NCBI RefSeq assembly: GCF_003628535.1
Contig: NZ_RBCI01000003.1
Span: 496,001-560,000, forward strand
DNA: 64,000 bases
Direction of reading: 5' to 3'
Origin: Flavisolibacter nicotianae
Lineage (GTDB): Bacteria; Bacteroidota; Bacteroidia; Chitinophagales; Chitinophagaceae
Shown here: piece after piece, positions 55,100 to 63,679 of the stretch
How the letters are laid out: the number at the start of each line of letters is the position of its first letter
Numbering within the stretch: position 1 is the stretch's first letter
Program-made: the position numbers and the translations under genes
Notes under the pieces: generated by a model
Told to the model about the DNA's origin: nothing
Databases searched by the model: none
What the model saw: only the letters and a program-made list of their open reading frames with translations

Positions 55100-55258
55100 A
55101 TGTCGATACTCAATAACAACAACAAGAAGGGAACTAATAAGCAACAGGGAAGCAATAAGAATGCGAGCAATAGCGGTTCCAAATTCCTGAAGCCTTCTTC
55201 CAAGTCACCAAACGTTACAAAGAAAGTCCGGTCAACCGGTGCCAACAGGGGCAGTTAA
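55100..55258 (+). CDS. Small basic Asn/Ser/Lys-rich protein
   Basis: 52 residues: begins MSILNNNNKKGTNKQQGSNK and ends RSTGANRGS. About ten Asn, ten Ser and ten Lys, no acidic residues, no signal peptide and no membrane segment. Likely disordered and cytosolic, possibly nucleic-acid binding (inference). It is preceded by a -7-like box and bounded by non-coding DNA. Not recognised; real-gene status rests on the biased but coding-like composition and position. Confidence 0.5.
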   Translation: MSILNNNNKKGTNKQQGSNKNASNSGSKFLKPSSKSPNVTKKVRSTGANRGS

Positions 55259-55404
55259 GCCGCTGTGCAATTGGGTGCTCAATCTCCGCCTCGGGCTGGA
55301 GGCCATCGGACTTGGTGGCCTGGTGAGCGCCTGTAACCAATTCCATTTTTTACTTCTTTACCTGACTTGCCAGGCGAAACAACCGCTGCTGAAATAGCAA
55401 GTGT

Positions 55405-56130
55405 TTATTGCTGGTAAAAAGCCAGCAAGTAGGTTTTTCCGTACGGTTTGGTTACGTCGGGAACACCTTTTACGTCCATGACGATAGTAGGAGGATCTTT
55501 TTCATTATCCGGATTGACAGGTTGGTAAATGCCTGTAAACCCTTTTAGCTTTCCCGTAGTAAAACGAATGATTTTGTTCCTGCTGTCATAAACAGTATTC
55601 CCCGTCTGGCCACCGATTGAATACGACGTATAGCTGGACAGGACAAATTTGTACTGGAAGTCGAACGTGCTGCCATTGGCCTGGTAAATGTGGTAGAGGC
55701 CCAAGGGAATGTTGGCCGGGATATCTTTTTTGGGTGCCGGTTTCGCGGCAGTTGTTGCAAATGTGCAGTTGGCCAGCACCATCGCATCGCGGACAACTTG
55801 CTTGCAAGTACCCGTAACCGTAACAACCTGGTCGGCGTGCAGCCTGCTAAGGGTAATCGTATCTTCAATAGGGAACTGGCAGGAAACGAAGTTTTCGTAG
55901 CCCGTGGCCGTAAGAAATGCGGCGCTGGCTGCATTCAGTCCCTTGATGCCCTGTTTTACGCTCCTGATCTTTCCCTGAATGGTTAGCTGTTTGCCGGTGT
56001 ACTGTTTTTCAAAATTGTAGCTGTTGCTGTGGTATTCGTCGTACAGCTGTTTTACGGTTATCGTTTGTGCCGATGAAAATAAAAATGAACAGACAAAAAG
56101 CACAAAGAGCACGAATGGCAGTTGTTTCAT
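55405..56130 (-). CDS. Exported OB-fold (tRNA_anti-like) protein
   Basis: 241 residues from MKQLPFVLFVLFVCSFLFSS (signal peptide); an in-frame start at 56289 is rejected. An OB-fold of the tRNA_anti-like type (about 22-130): LYDEYHSNSYNFEKQYTGKQ, LTIQGKIRSVKQG and VTVTGTCKQVV. The C-terminal half carries beta strands around YKFVLSSYTSYSIGGQTGNT. Bacteroidota export many such proteins; the ligand is unknown. The 140 bp between its stop and 55258 hold nothing clear. Confidence 0.75.
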   Translation of the reverse strand: MKQLPFVLFVLFVCSFLFSSAQTITVKQLYDEYHSNSYNFEKQYTGKQLTIQGKIRSVKQGIKGLNAASAAFLTATGYENFVSCQFPIEDTITLSRLHADQVVTVTGTCKQVVRDAMVLANCTFATTAAKPAPKKDIPANIPLGLYHIYQANGSTFDFQYKFVLSSYTSYSIGGQTGNTVYDSRNKIIRFTTGKLKGFTGIYQPVNPDNEKDPPTIVMDVKGVPDVTKPYGKTYLLAFYQQ

Positions 56131-56385
56131 TAGGCGTGATCGTTTCCAACAAATATAATCGAATGGCGGCAACGCAGATTGCTGGGAAGCAGGATTTCGT
56201 GCCAGGGTTATAGGGAGATGGACAAGTCGTTGTTGCCAGTTTTCAAATAAGCTGAATAGACATGCCCGGCGTACAAGCGTGCGACGCAAGAAAAGGACAA
56301 TCGATATTCTTTCGCCGGTAACAAAAGAAAAAATCGCTTCTGCTAAGCTTTGTTTTTTTCTGTGAATACGATGCCCCGCCGGGCA
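56131..56385. other. Non-coding gap upstream of the OB-fold gene
   Basis: About 255 bp between two minus-strand genes, before the terminator of the downstream-lying alpha-oxoamine synthase gene. No gene seen; it must contain the OB-fold promoter, which I cannot place. Confidence 0.4.
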
Positions 56386-56423
56386 AACAAAAAGCCTCCA
56401 TCAGGATGACTGATGAAGGCTTT
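56386..56423 (-). terminator. Terminator of the alpha-oxoamine synthase gene
   Basis: On the minus strand AAAGCCTTCATCAG, 5-base loop, CTGATGGAGGCTTT with one mismatch, then TTTGTTTG. Confidence 0.85.
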
Positions 56424-56461
56424 GAAGTATCGTGCAAAAGCAGGGGTCTGTGCCGATGCCA

Positions 56462-56488
56462 CTCCCTCCTCCGGAGGGCGGGGAGGCT
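56462..56488. repeat. GC-rich hairpin repeat abutting a stop codon
   Basis: CTCCCTCCTCC followed by GGAGGGCGGGGAG, a near-palindrome directly after the alpha-oxoamine synthase stop. Same type as the elements at the ends of hisD and hisC. Confidence 0.6.
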
Positions 56489-57748
56489 TTATCTCGCTTC
56501 GGCCATATCCGGAACAGCTTCTACTTTGTAGGCGCCGGCATCCAGCTTGGCTTTTGTTTCACTGAACGCTTTCAGTGTATCCTCGATGTCCTGGTCGGTA
56601 TGGGAAGCGGTCGGGATCAGGCGATAGATGATATGGCCCTTCGGAATAACCGGGTACACCACCACCGATGCAAACACACCGTAGTTTTCCCGCAGGTCCA
56701 TTACCATTGCGGTTGCTTCTTCGACACCGCCTTTCATGTAAACCGGCGTTACCATCGTGTCGGTATTGCCAATGTCGAAGCCGCGTTCTTTCAGGCCGGC
56801 CTGGAGCTTCAGTGCATTGTCCCAAAGTTTCTTCCGCATTTCGGGCAGGTTGCGCAGCATTTCCAGTCGCTTCAGGTTGCCGATCGTGATGGGCATCGGA
56901 AGGCTCTTGGCAAAGATTTGGCTGCGGATGTTCCAGCGGATATAGTCAATGATTTTGCGATCGCCGGCTACAAAGGCACCGATCGATGCCATGGATTTGG
57001 CAAAGGTGGAGAAGTAAAGGTCGATGCCGTCCTGCACGCCCTGTGCTTCACCGGCACCAGCACCGGTGGCGCCCAGGGTACCAAAACCGTGCGCATCGTC
57101 TACCAGGATACGGAAATCATATTTGTCTTTCAGTGCAATAATTTCTTTGAGCTTGCCCTGGTCGCCGGCCATGCCAAACACGCCTTCGGTAATCACGAGG
57201 ATACCGCCCTGGCCCTGCTTTTCAATGATGGACGAAGCCCGCTGCATTTGCTTTTCGAAATCTTCGAGGTCGTTGTGCTTGAAAACGTAGCGCTGACCGG
57301 GGTGGAGACGTACACCATCGATGATGCAGGCATGGCTTTCTGCGTCGTACACGATCACATCGTGGCGGCTGCACAGCACGTCGATAATGCTTACCATGCC
57401 CTGGTAGCCATAGTTCAGCAGGCAGGCATCTTCTTTTCCTTCAAACTCGGCCAGCTCTCTTTCCAACTGCTCGTGATAGGTACTGTTGCCACTCATCATG
57501 CGGGCACCCATGGGGTAGGCCAGGCCAAATTGTGCAGCGGCATCAGCATCCGCCTTGCGGATATCGGGGTGATTGGCTAAACCGAGGTAGTTGTTCAGGC
57601 TCCATACAATCACATCCTTTCCACGGAATTTCATGCGGTTGCCGATTTCGCCTTCCAGTTTGGGAAAAGCAAAATAGCCATAAGCTCTTTCACGGTGCTG
57701 ACCCAGTGGGCCATAGTTTTTCACGAGTCGTTCAAAAATGTCTGCCAT
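56489..57748 (-). CDS. Alpha-oxoamine synthase family aminotransferase
   Basis: 419 residues, PLP enzyme joining an amino acid to an acyl-CoA with loss of CO2. PLP lysine K251 in STFAKSMASIG, D217/D218/H220 in LVDDAHGFGTLG, SHACIIDGVR and an N-terminal NNYLGLANHP. The family includes serine palmitoyltransferase (sphingolipids), KBL, BioF and HemA. The N-terminus (MADIFERLVKNYGPLGQHRE) differs from the characterised Sphingobacterium enzyme. Bacteroidota make sphingolipids, so that role is plausible, but the substrate cannot be read from the sequence. Preceded by a CAAACC-word leader. Confidence 0.85.
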   Translation of the reverse strand: MADIFERLVKNYGPLGQHRERAYGYFAFPKLEGEIGNRMKFRGKDVIVWSLNNYLGLANHPDIRKADADAAAQFGLAYPMGARMMSGNSTYHEQLERELAEFEGKEDACLLNYGYQGMVSIIDVLCSRHDVIVYDAESHACIIDGVRLHPGQRYVFKHNDLEDFEKQMQRASSIIEKQGQGGILVITEGVFGMAGDQGKLKEIIALKDKYDFRILVDDAHGFGTLGATGAGAGEAQGVQDGIDLYFSTFAKSMASIGAFVAGDRKIIDYIRWNIRSQIFAKSLPMPITIGNLKRLEMLRNLPEMRKKLWDNALKLQAGLKERGFDIGNTDTMVTPVYMKGGVEEATAMVMDLRENYGVFASVVVYPVIPKGHIIYRLIPTASHTDQDIEDTLKAFSETKAKLDAGAYKVEAVPDMAEAR

Positions 57749-57751
57749 AGT

Positions 57752-57785
57752 TCAGTTTGGGGTTTGGGGTTCGGCGTTTGGTGTC
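57752..57785 (-). repeat. CAAACC word-repeat leader
   Basis: Read on the minus strand: CCAAACGCCGAACCCC then AAACCCCAAACTGAACT, ending at the ATG at 57748. Same word as the rplQ leader (31788-31826), with no complementary partner. Confidence 0.65.
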
Positions 57786-58016
57786 AAAGGGCCAGTCGCC
57801 AAACCGTTTACAAATCATTTTTCAGTTGTTGGTTGTTGTCCGAACCGGGACAGGTGGGATGAATGGGATAATTGGACGTTAATTGGGTTCTGCTTGTACA
57901 ACTGCTTTGTGATAAAGGAAGAGGGTTTCTTCTCCGTATCCCAGCGATCCGTAAACATCTCGGTTCAGAAAATTGCCGCAAAAATAGGGAAAAGCGGTTA
58001 GATCGGTCCCGGGCAC

Positions 58017-58841
58017 TTAATACGGAAGCACTTCCAGCGCCAGTTTCCATGCCTTGCCTTCACGGCGCCAGATGCGTAAATAACTGTCTTCTTTGCCGTC
58101 GATTACCGAGGTTCCGTATACATAACCCAGGTCGCCGCTTTTTGAAATGCCGGTGCCGGCCTGCTGGTATACAATTGATGCCGGCATTGCATCGACCAGT
58201 TTGTCAACGTCCTTGCGTTCGGTGATGGGCAGGTGGCCATTGCGTGTCAGCAGAAACGCCTGTTTGCTGACAACGGCGGCATAGCCTTTCGCCCTGTTGC
58301 CTGTTTCTTTGGTTTGTTGGATAAAATCGTTTTCCGCTTTTTGCAAATCCTCCGCCGTGCCGGCTGTGAAGGGAACTGGTTCCTCCTTAAAATGGAAAGT
58401 GGCTTTCGCAAAATCGGGTGTGTTGCTGATACCCATGTCCAGCAAAAATTTCCATTCGCCCTGCGAATTCTTGTGCCACACGGAATTGAACTGGCCTCTT
58501 GCCACCACGCTGTCGCTGCTGGTTCTGGGTTGAAAGGTCCAGGGGCCGGTGGTGAAGCCAAGATCTCCGGCTGCTGCCATGAAACCGTAAACAGGATGCC
58601 AGTTGAGGATTCCCGGGCGGTCCTGCTTTTTGTTCCAGGCGGCGATGGCATTCACTGCCTTGCCGCGTTCAAACACCAACCCGGCGCTGTCGGCATAATG
58701 TAGAAAAGCAGCTTTTGTTCCCTGCTGCACGGAAAAGGCGGCAAAATTTCTTTCTGCCTGGAGCAGGTCGGCAGTCGATTGCTGCGCACGGGAAAGAGAG
58801 GAAAATGCAGTCAGGAAGAAGATCGAAAAAAAATAGTTCAT
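58017..58841 (-). CDS. Exported protein with two NTF2-like (DUF4440/SnoaL) domains
   Basis: 274 residues; signal peptide MNYFFSIFFLTAFSSLSRA. Two similar halves start with LLQAERNFAAFSVQQGTKAA (about 26-45) and LQKAENDFIQQTKETGNRAK (about 164-183), each an NTF2-like helix. The first ends GEWKFLLDMG and the second GKAWKLALEVLPY. A tandem duplication is likely. No catalytic residues are evident. The 270-bp gap to the next minus-strand gene start has no gene. Divergent from the phosphatase gene. Confidence 0.8.
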   Translation of the reverse strand: MNYFFSIFFLTAFSSLSRAQQSTADLLQAERNFAAFSVQQGTKAAFLHYADSAGLVFERGKAVNAIAAWNKKQDRPGILNWHPVYGFMAAAGDLGFTTGPWTFQPRTSSDSVVARGQFNSVWHKNSQGEWKFLLDMGISNTPDFAKATFHFKEEPVPFTAGTAEDLQKAENDFIQQTKETGNRAKGYAAVVSKQAFLLTRNGHLPITERKDVDKLVDAMPASIVYQQAGTGISKSGDLGYVYGTSVIDGKEDSYLRIWRREGKAWKLALEVLPY

Positions 58842-58903
58842 GCGACCATCGTTTGTTCTGGTAAAAATAACCGGGCCGTATAACGAGCATCGTTAACTCC
58901 CAT

Positions 58904-58911
58904 TACATTTG
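58904..58911 (+). promoter_or_regulatory. -7 box of the phosphatase gene
   Basis: TACATTTG, perfect match, 18 bases before the ATG. The divergent NTF2-like gene has a TATTTTTA box on the opposite strand (58862-58869). Confidence 0.55.
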
Positions 58912-58929
58912 TTCTTTCAAACATAAAGA

Positions 58930-60543
58930 ATGAGAAAGAGTATCATTGCTTTTCTGTTGTTAATTGTGACAAGCGGTTTTGCCCAGTCTCCTGCCAGGCC
59001 CAAGCTGGTAGTAGGAATTGTGGTCGACCAAATGCGCTGGGATTATCTCCTGCGGTTTGCCGATCGCTATGGAGCCGGGGGCTTTAAGCGGCTCATGGGT
59101 GAAGGCTTTAGTTGCGACAACACCTTTATTCCGTACACACCAACGTACACGGCGCCGGGTCATACCTGCGTGTACACCGGCAGCGTGCCCGCCCTGCACG
59201 GCATCGTGGGCAACAACTGGTACGATAAGTTCAGCCGCCAGGTTGTTTACTGTACCGACGATACAACGGTTCGCAGCGTTGGCAGTAACTCGGTCGCCGG
59301 CGAGATGTCGCCGCGAAATATGTTTGCAACGACGGTGACAGACGAATTGCGGCTGAGCAACAATTTTAAAAGCAAGACCATTGGCATTGCACTGAAAGAC
59401 CGCGGTGCCATTCTGCCGGCCGGGCATGCGGCCAGTGCCGCCTATTGGTTTGACGATGCAACAGGCGGATGGATCACCAGCACCTATTACATGAAAGCCC
59501 TGCCCAAATGGATGCAGCAGCTCAATGCAAAAAAGCTTCCGGATGCGTACATGGCCAAAAGCTGGAAAACGCTTTATCCGATCGATACCTATGTGCAAAG
59601 CACGTCCGATACCAAGCCCTACGAAGGCACATTGCCGGGTGGTGGAAATTATTTCGAGCACCGCACCGATACATTCAAAACTTACCGTTATTCGGCGTTT
59701 CGTGTGACGCCATATGGCAATTCGTTCACGGCCGACGCAGCTAAGGCCGCGATTGAAGGAGAGGACCTCGGTGCAAGAGGCGTAACGGATTTTCTTGCTG
59801 TCAGTTTTTCCTCGCCTGATTATATCGGCCACACCTTCGGTCCCAACTCCATCGAAGTGGAAGATACCTACCTCCGTCTCGATAAGGACCTGGCAGATTT
59901 CTTCACGTATCTCGATACCAAAATCGGCAAGGGGCAGTACCTGCTTTTCCTGACGGCCGATCACGGCGTGGCACAAAGCGTCGGCTTTGCCGAGGAGAAC
60001 AAGATCCCCGCCGGCCTTTCCAATACCGTTGCCATGCAAAAGCTGTTGAACGATGGCCTGCAAAAGGAATTCGGTCCCGGCAATTACATCGCCAGCCTGA
60101 TCAACTACCAGGTTTTTTTGAACAATGAATTTATTCAATCACGAAAACTGAACAGGGATGCCATCAAGAAATCGGTGATGGAAAACCTGCTGAACGACCC
60201 CGGCGTGGAAAGAGTGGTGGACCTTGAAAACCTGGCGGGCGCCAACCTGCCGCAAAAACTGGCGATGATGCTGGTCAACGGGTATAACCAGAAACTGAGC
60301 GGTGATTTGCAAATTATTTATCGTCCGCAATGGTTTGAAGGATTTTCCCGGGGTACTACCCATGGTTCGTGGAACCCGTACGACTCACACATTCCGCTGC
60401 TTTGGTACGGTTGGGGAATCAAACAGGGCCGTTCGAGCCGGGAAGTTTACATGACAGATATTGCTCCCACCGTTGCCTCGCTGCTGGATATCCAAATGCC
60501 TAATGCGAGCATTGGAACGGTCATCGGCGAAGTAAAAAAATAA
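58930..60543 (+). CDS. PafA-type alkaline phosphatase
   Basis: 537 residues; signal peptide MRKSIIAFLLLIVTSGFA. Alkaline-phosphatase superfamily: first metal Asp in VVDQMRWDYL (D33), nucleophile Thr in TPTYTAPGHT (T74), Asn in GNNWYD, and the PafA signature K-x-R in IALKDRGAILPAGH (K156, R158). Second metal site: SSPDYIGHTFGP and TADHGVAQ, then GTTHGSWNPYD. This is a periplasmic phosphate monoesterase of the calcium-insensitive, phosphate-insensitive PafA group known from Flavobacteriia. Confidence 0.92.
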   Translation: MRKSIIAFLLLIVTSGFAQSPARPKLVVGIVVDQMRWDYLLRFADRYGAGGFKRLMGEGFSCDNTFIPYTPTYTAPGHTCVYTGSVPALHGIVGNNWYDKFSRQVVYCTDDTTVRSVGSNSVAGEMSPRNMFATTVTDELRLSNNFKSKTIGIALKDRGAILPAGHAASAAYWFDDATGGWITSTYYMKALPKWMQQLNAKKLPDAYMAKSWKTLYPIDTYVQSTSDTKPYEGTLPGGGNYFEHRTDTFKTYRYSAFRVTPYGNSFTADAAKAAIEGEDLGARGVTDFLAVSFSSPDYIGHTFGPNSIEVEDTYLRLDKDLADFFTYLDTKIGKGQYLLFLTADHGVAQSVGFAEENKIPAGLSNTVAMQKLLNDGLQKEFGPGNYIASLINYQVFLNNEFIQSRKLNRDAIKKSVMENLLNDPGVERVVDLENLAGANLPQKLAMMLVNGYNQKLSGDLQIIYRPQWFEGFSRGTTHGSWNPYDSHIPLLWYGWGIKQGRSSREVYMTDIAPTVASLLDIQMPNASIGTVIGEVKK

Positions 60544-60606
60544 CTGCCTGCACCGGTTTCAACCGGGCCTCTAACCAGGCACAAATTCCTGCTTTTGTAC
60601 GACACG

Positions 60607-60645
60607 AAAATCCTCCGCCAGTCATTTGACGGGGGATTTTTCTTT
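60607..60645 (+). terminator. Terminator after the phosphatase gene
   Basis: AAAATCCTCCG pairs with CGGGGGATTTT (one G-U), 12-base loop, then TTCTTTT. Confidence 0.85.
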
Positions 60646-60669
60646 TGCCTGGACAGCAATTGGGTCGCC

Positions 60670-60697
60670 TTGTTCGGGGGAGCAGCGTGTATATTCG
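60670..60697 (+). promoter_or_regulatory. Candidate promoter of the RmlD-like gene, near-leaderless
   Basis: TTG (60670-60672), 17 bases, TATATTCG (60690-60697; one mismatch), ATG 5 bases later. Confidence 0.45.
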
Positions 60698-60701
60698 TTC
60701 C

Positions 60702-61592
60702 ATGCAATCTGTTCTCGTCACCGGTGCCAATGGCTTTGTTGGTTACTACCTCGTTCAGCAACTGCTTCAGAAAGGCTTCACCGTTTTTGCCACCGGCAAA
60801 GGCGACAACCGGCTTCCGTTCACCGACCCGAATTTCCGGTATCTCCCGATGGATTATACAGAGGAAGAAAGGATTGCCGCCGTTTTTTCGGCCGTCGAAC
60901 CACAGGTCGTGGTGCATTGCGGCGCCATTTCCAAACCGGACGAATGCGAACAGGATAAAGAAACAGCATTTCGGTGCAACGTCACTGCTACCCGGCAACT
61001 GCTTTCTGCTGCGGCCCGCTACGGCAGCCATTTTATTTTTCTGTCGACCGATTTTGTATTCAGTGGTGAAAAAGGTTTTTACAATGAAGGCGATGAACGC
61101 GGTCCGGTGAACTATTACGGCGAAACAAAACGGCTTGCCGAAGACGAGGTGATGAATTACCCGGCTCGCTGGGCGATTGCACGCACGGTCCTCGTATACG
61201 GCAAAACATTTTCGGGCAGGGAAAACATTGTGACCAACGCTGCCCGTTCGCTGCAGCAGGGAAAAGCGATGAAGATTTTCAACGACCAGGTACGAACGCC
61301 AACCTATGTCGAAGACCTGGCCTGGGGACTTGTAGCAATCATTGAAAAAGGCGCTACCGGCATTTTTCACCTTTCCGGCGAAGACGTACGAACGCCCTAC
61401 GATATTGTGATAGAAACCGCCCGGTTGCTTGGATACGACAGTTCTTTGGTGATTCCTGTCCGGGCCGAAGAGTTTGCACAACCGGCGCGGCGACCCGCAA
61501 AGACAGGTTTTGCGATTGCCAAGGCAAAAAAGGAACTTGGCTTCCGGCCCATTTCCTTCAGCGAAGGTTTGAAACGGACCTTCGGTCGTTAA
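60702..61592 (+). CDS. RmlD-like NAD(P)-dependent sugar reductase (extended SDR)
   Basis: 296 residues from MQSVLVTGANGFVGYYLVQQ; an in-frame ATG at 60645 adds 19 residues lying in the terminator and promoter. GxxGxxG motif VTGANGFVG, LSTDFVFSGEKGFYNEGD, and YGETK holding the Y-x-x-x-K pair (YYGETKRLAE, about 142-151). This matches dTDP-4-dehydrorhamnose reductases and relatives. No other rhamnose genes are near, so the exact sugar is open. Its stop is directly next to the stop of the opposite gene (no gap). Confidence 0.88.
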   Translation: MQSVLVTGANGFVGYYLVQQLLQKGFTVFATGKGDNRLPFTDPNFRYLPMDYTEEERIAAVFSAVEPQVVVHCGAISKPDECEQDKETAFRCNVTATRQLLSAAARYGSHFIFLSTDFVFSGEKGFYNEGDERGPVNYYGETKRLAEDEVMNYPARWAIARTVLVYGKTFSGRENIVTNAARSLQQGKAMKIFNDQVRTPTYVEDLAWGLVAIIEKGATGIFHLSGEDVRTPYDIVIETARLLGYDSSLVIPVRAEEFAQPARRPAKTGFAIAKAKKELGFRPISFSEGLKRTFGR

Positions 61593-62183
61593 TTAATGCC
61601 GCTTGTTGTAGGCTTTTTCTCCCGCCCGGATGGGCACAGCCAGCCTGTTTTCCCTGGGTGGAATCGGACAGTTGTACTTGCCGCTGACATAGGCACAATA
61701 CGGGTTGTAGGCCTTGTTGAAATCCAGAACAACCGTGCCGTTTTGAATGTCGGTGGTTGAAAGGTCAATGTAACGGCCGCCTTCGTAGGTTTCTGTTCCG
61801 GTGGTGGCATCGGTGAAGGGAAGGAAAAGATAATTTTTGTATTGCTCATTCGGCAGCAGGTCCTGCGACTGGTACACATTCAGGCGGAGCGGTCTGCCCG
61901 CCAGTTGGAACGATAGCGTGCCGTAAAGCCGAAAGACCTTGGTGATTTTTCCCGACGTGGGAAAGGTGATCCATTGACTGCTGCCGGATTTTTGAAACTG
62001 CGCATTCGTGCGAAAATCTTTGCTCACAGGATAAAACTGCAGATCCTTGCGATCTTCACCTCTCACCACTTCATGTGTGCCTACATAATTCTTTAAAAAT
62101 GCGGTCATGGAATCTTTATAGGTTGCCTGGGCAAAAGCACTGAAGGACACATAAAGAATGGGGAGAAAAACAAAGTGTTTCAT
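61593..62183 (-). CDS. Exported DUF1684 protein
   Basis: 196 residues; signal peptide MKHFVFLPILYVSFSAFA. DUF1684 hallmarks: YEGGRYIDLS, DFNKAYNPYCAYVSGKYNCP and the ending PPRENRLAVPIRAGEKAY. A small conserved family of unknown biochemical function, often with one cysteine pair as here. It overlaps nothing but has zero spacing from the convergent reductase gene. Confidence 0.9.
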   Translation of the reverse strand: MKHFVFLPILYVSFSAFAQATYKDSMTAFLKNYVGTHEVVRGEDRKDLQFYPVSKDFRTNAQFQKSGSSQWITFPTSGKITKVFRLYGTLSFQLAGRPLRLNVYQSQDLLPNEQYKNYLFLPFTDATTGTETYEGGRYIDLSTTDIQNGTVVLDFNKAYNPYCAYVSGKYNCPIPPRENRLAVPIRAGEKAYNKRH

Positions 62184-62296
62184 GGTCGTTTGAACGTTGT
62201 TCGGTTAATGCTCCAAAACTGTACAAGTGCCCGTGAAGATGGACAAAAGCCTTTCAGTTCCAGGTTTGCCATCTGGTGTTTCTCGTCTCACGATCA

Positions 62297-63244
62297 TCAA
62301 CTCATCATCAGCACGTTCACGCTGCGTTGCAGGATGTTGAAGGCGATTTCCGCCATCAGGTTCTCTTTGTCGAGGGTAGGATTGACTTCGGTGATCTCAA
62401 CACAACAGACCTTGCGGTTTTGCATTAGTTTGCTTACCAGGTCTTCGGCTTCGCGTTCCCGGAGGCCATTGCTTACCGGCGTGCCGGTCCCTCTTGTCAG
62501 CGAAGAGTCGAGACTGTCCACGTCAAAAGAAACATAGATGTCGGTGCAGTCGCTGAAATAACGGGTAATGGACCGCACGATATTTTCCACCCCCTTGCTA
62601 CGCACCTCTTTGGTGGTGATCACCTTCATGCCGTATTTGTCGATCAGGTGCTTTTCTTCCTTCTCGTAATCCCGAAGGGAAATGTACAGCACGTCTTCGG
62701 GTAGTACTTTGGGAGCGATCTTGCCAATCTGCTTCAGGTAGTTCCACTGTTTGGCAGTTTCGGGATCCAGGTCGTGCACCGCGCATTCCCTGTTGTCTTC
62801 GTTGATGGCGGCGGCCAGCGGCATGCCGTGCATATTGCCCGACGGCGTGGTATAGGGCGTGTGCAGGTCGGCATGCGCATCGATCCAGATCACACCCAGT
62901 TTGCTTTTGGGTTTGGCCATTTTGATCCCGGCAATGGTGCCGCCGGAAATGCTGTGGTCTCCGCTGAGCACCACGGGAAAAAAGTTGGATTTGATGGTTT
63001 CCTGCACGGCCTTGCTCACTTTATCGTACATGGCCACGATGCCTTTGATGCGTTTGGCATACGGTGATTCGATGGGTTCGTAAAGAAGCTTGTTTTCGGA
63101 CGGGATTTTTTCGGAAGGAAAATGGATAAAAAAACTGCTCATGAAATCCAGCGCCGCAATTTTGATCGCTTCAATTCCAAGTGAAGCACCACGGGTTCCG
63201 GCGCCGATTTCCGAAGGGACTTCAATAATCTTTATGTTCTTCAT
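62297..63244 (-). CDS. Arginase
   Basis: 315 residues. Ureohydrolase Mn sites: H97 in SGDHSISGG, D122/H124/D126/H128 in IDAHADLHTP, D241 and D243 in SFDVDSLD. Substrate-side GNMHGMP and the ending VNPTLDKENLMAEIAFNIL fit arginase-type enzymes better than agmatinase (ENP-type end, inference). It cleaves arginine to ornithine and urea; ornithine could feed proline or glutamate. No urease or other Arg genes are in the window. Confidence 0.9.
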   Translation of the reverse strand: MKNIKIIEVPSEIGAGTRGASLGIEAIKIAALDFMSSFFIHFPSEKIPSENKLLYEPIESPYAKRIKGIVAMYDKVSKAVQETIKSNFFPVVLSGDHSISGGTIAGIKMAKPKSKLGVIWIDAHADLHTPYTTPSGNMHGMPLAAAINEDNRECAVHDLDPETAKQWNYLKQIGKIAPKVLPEDVLYISLRDYEKEEKHLIDKYGMKVITTKEVRSKGVENIVRSITRYFSDCTDIYVSFDVDSLDSSLTRGTGTPVSNGLREREAEDLVSKLMQNRKVCCVEITEVNPTLDKENLMAEIAFNILQRSVNVLMMS

Positions 63245-63379
63245 ACAGCGAGTTTACGTCAGCCGATCCACCGTTCTGGTCTCTGTATGCCGAAGATAGG
63301 CGAAGACCAGCGAGGGGCAAAATAGCAAAAGCCGTAACTGTACGAACGGCGGCAGAATGCTGTTGACCACCGGAATGAA

Positions 63380-63679
63380 TTACCGCAGCAACCGCAGCGT
63401 GATAAATAAAATGATCAGCAGAATCCCAATAAGTGATGCTATGAAAAGGAAATCCGCGGTGGTTTCGAGTGTTTGTGATTTTTTTGGATGGGACGAGCGG
63501 ATCGAGAAAAAAGACAAAATGCTGGAAAGGGATAAGCAAATTGCAACCAGGGCCGTAAATTCATCGATGCTGCTGGTTTCTGATATGTTGGTAATATGGA
63601 ACGACGTGATCACGAAAAGACAGAACCCCAAGAGGTTTACGGAGGTGTTCAGGATGTGCTCTGATGTATTTTTTGCCAT
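63380..63679 (-). CDS. Small membrane protein, conserved type
   Basis: 99 residues (MAKNTSEHILNTSVNLLGFC). Three hydrophobic segments: about 13-28, 38-60 and 75-97. Between them lie the polar turn NISETSSIDEFTA and the basic FFSIRSSHPKKSQT. The MAKNTSEHILNTSVNLLGF start looks like a family seen widely in Bacteroidota and other bacteria with no known function. It lies downstream of nothing in particular; a 135-bp gap separates it from arginase on the same strand. Confidence 0.75.
   Translation of the reverse strand: MAKNTSEHILNTSVNLLGFCLFVITSFHITNISETSSIDEFTALVAICLSLSSILSFFSIRSSHPKKSQTLETTADFLFIASLIGILLIILFITLRLLR

Noticed and set aside
58960-60138. A 392-codon minus-strand frame opposite the phosphatase gene
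   Set aside because: The plus strand shows all phosphatase metal ligands and a signal peptide.
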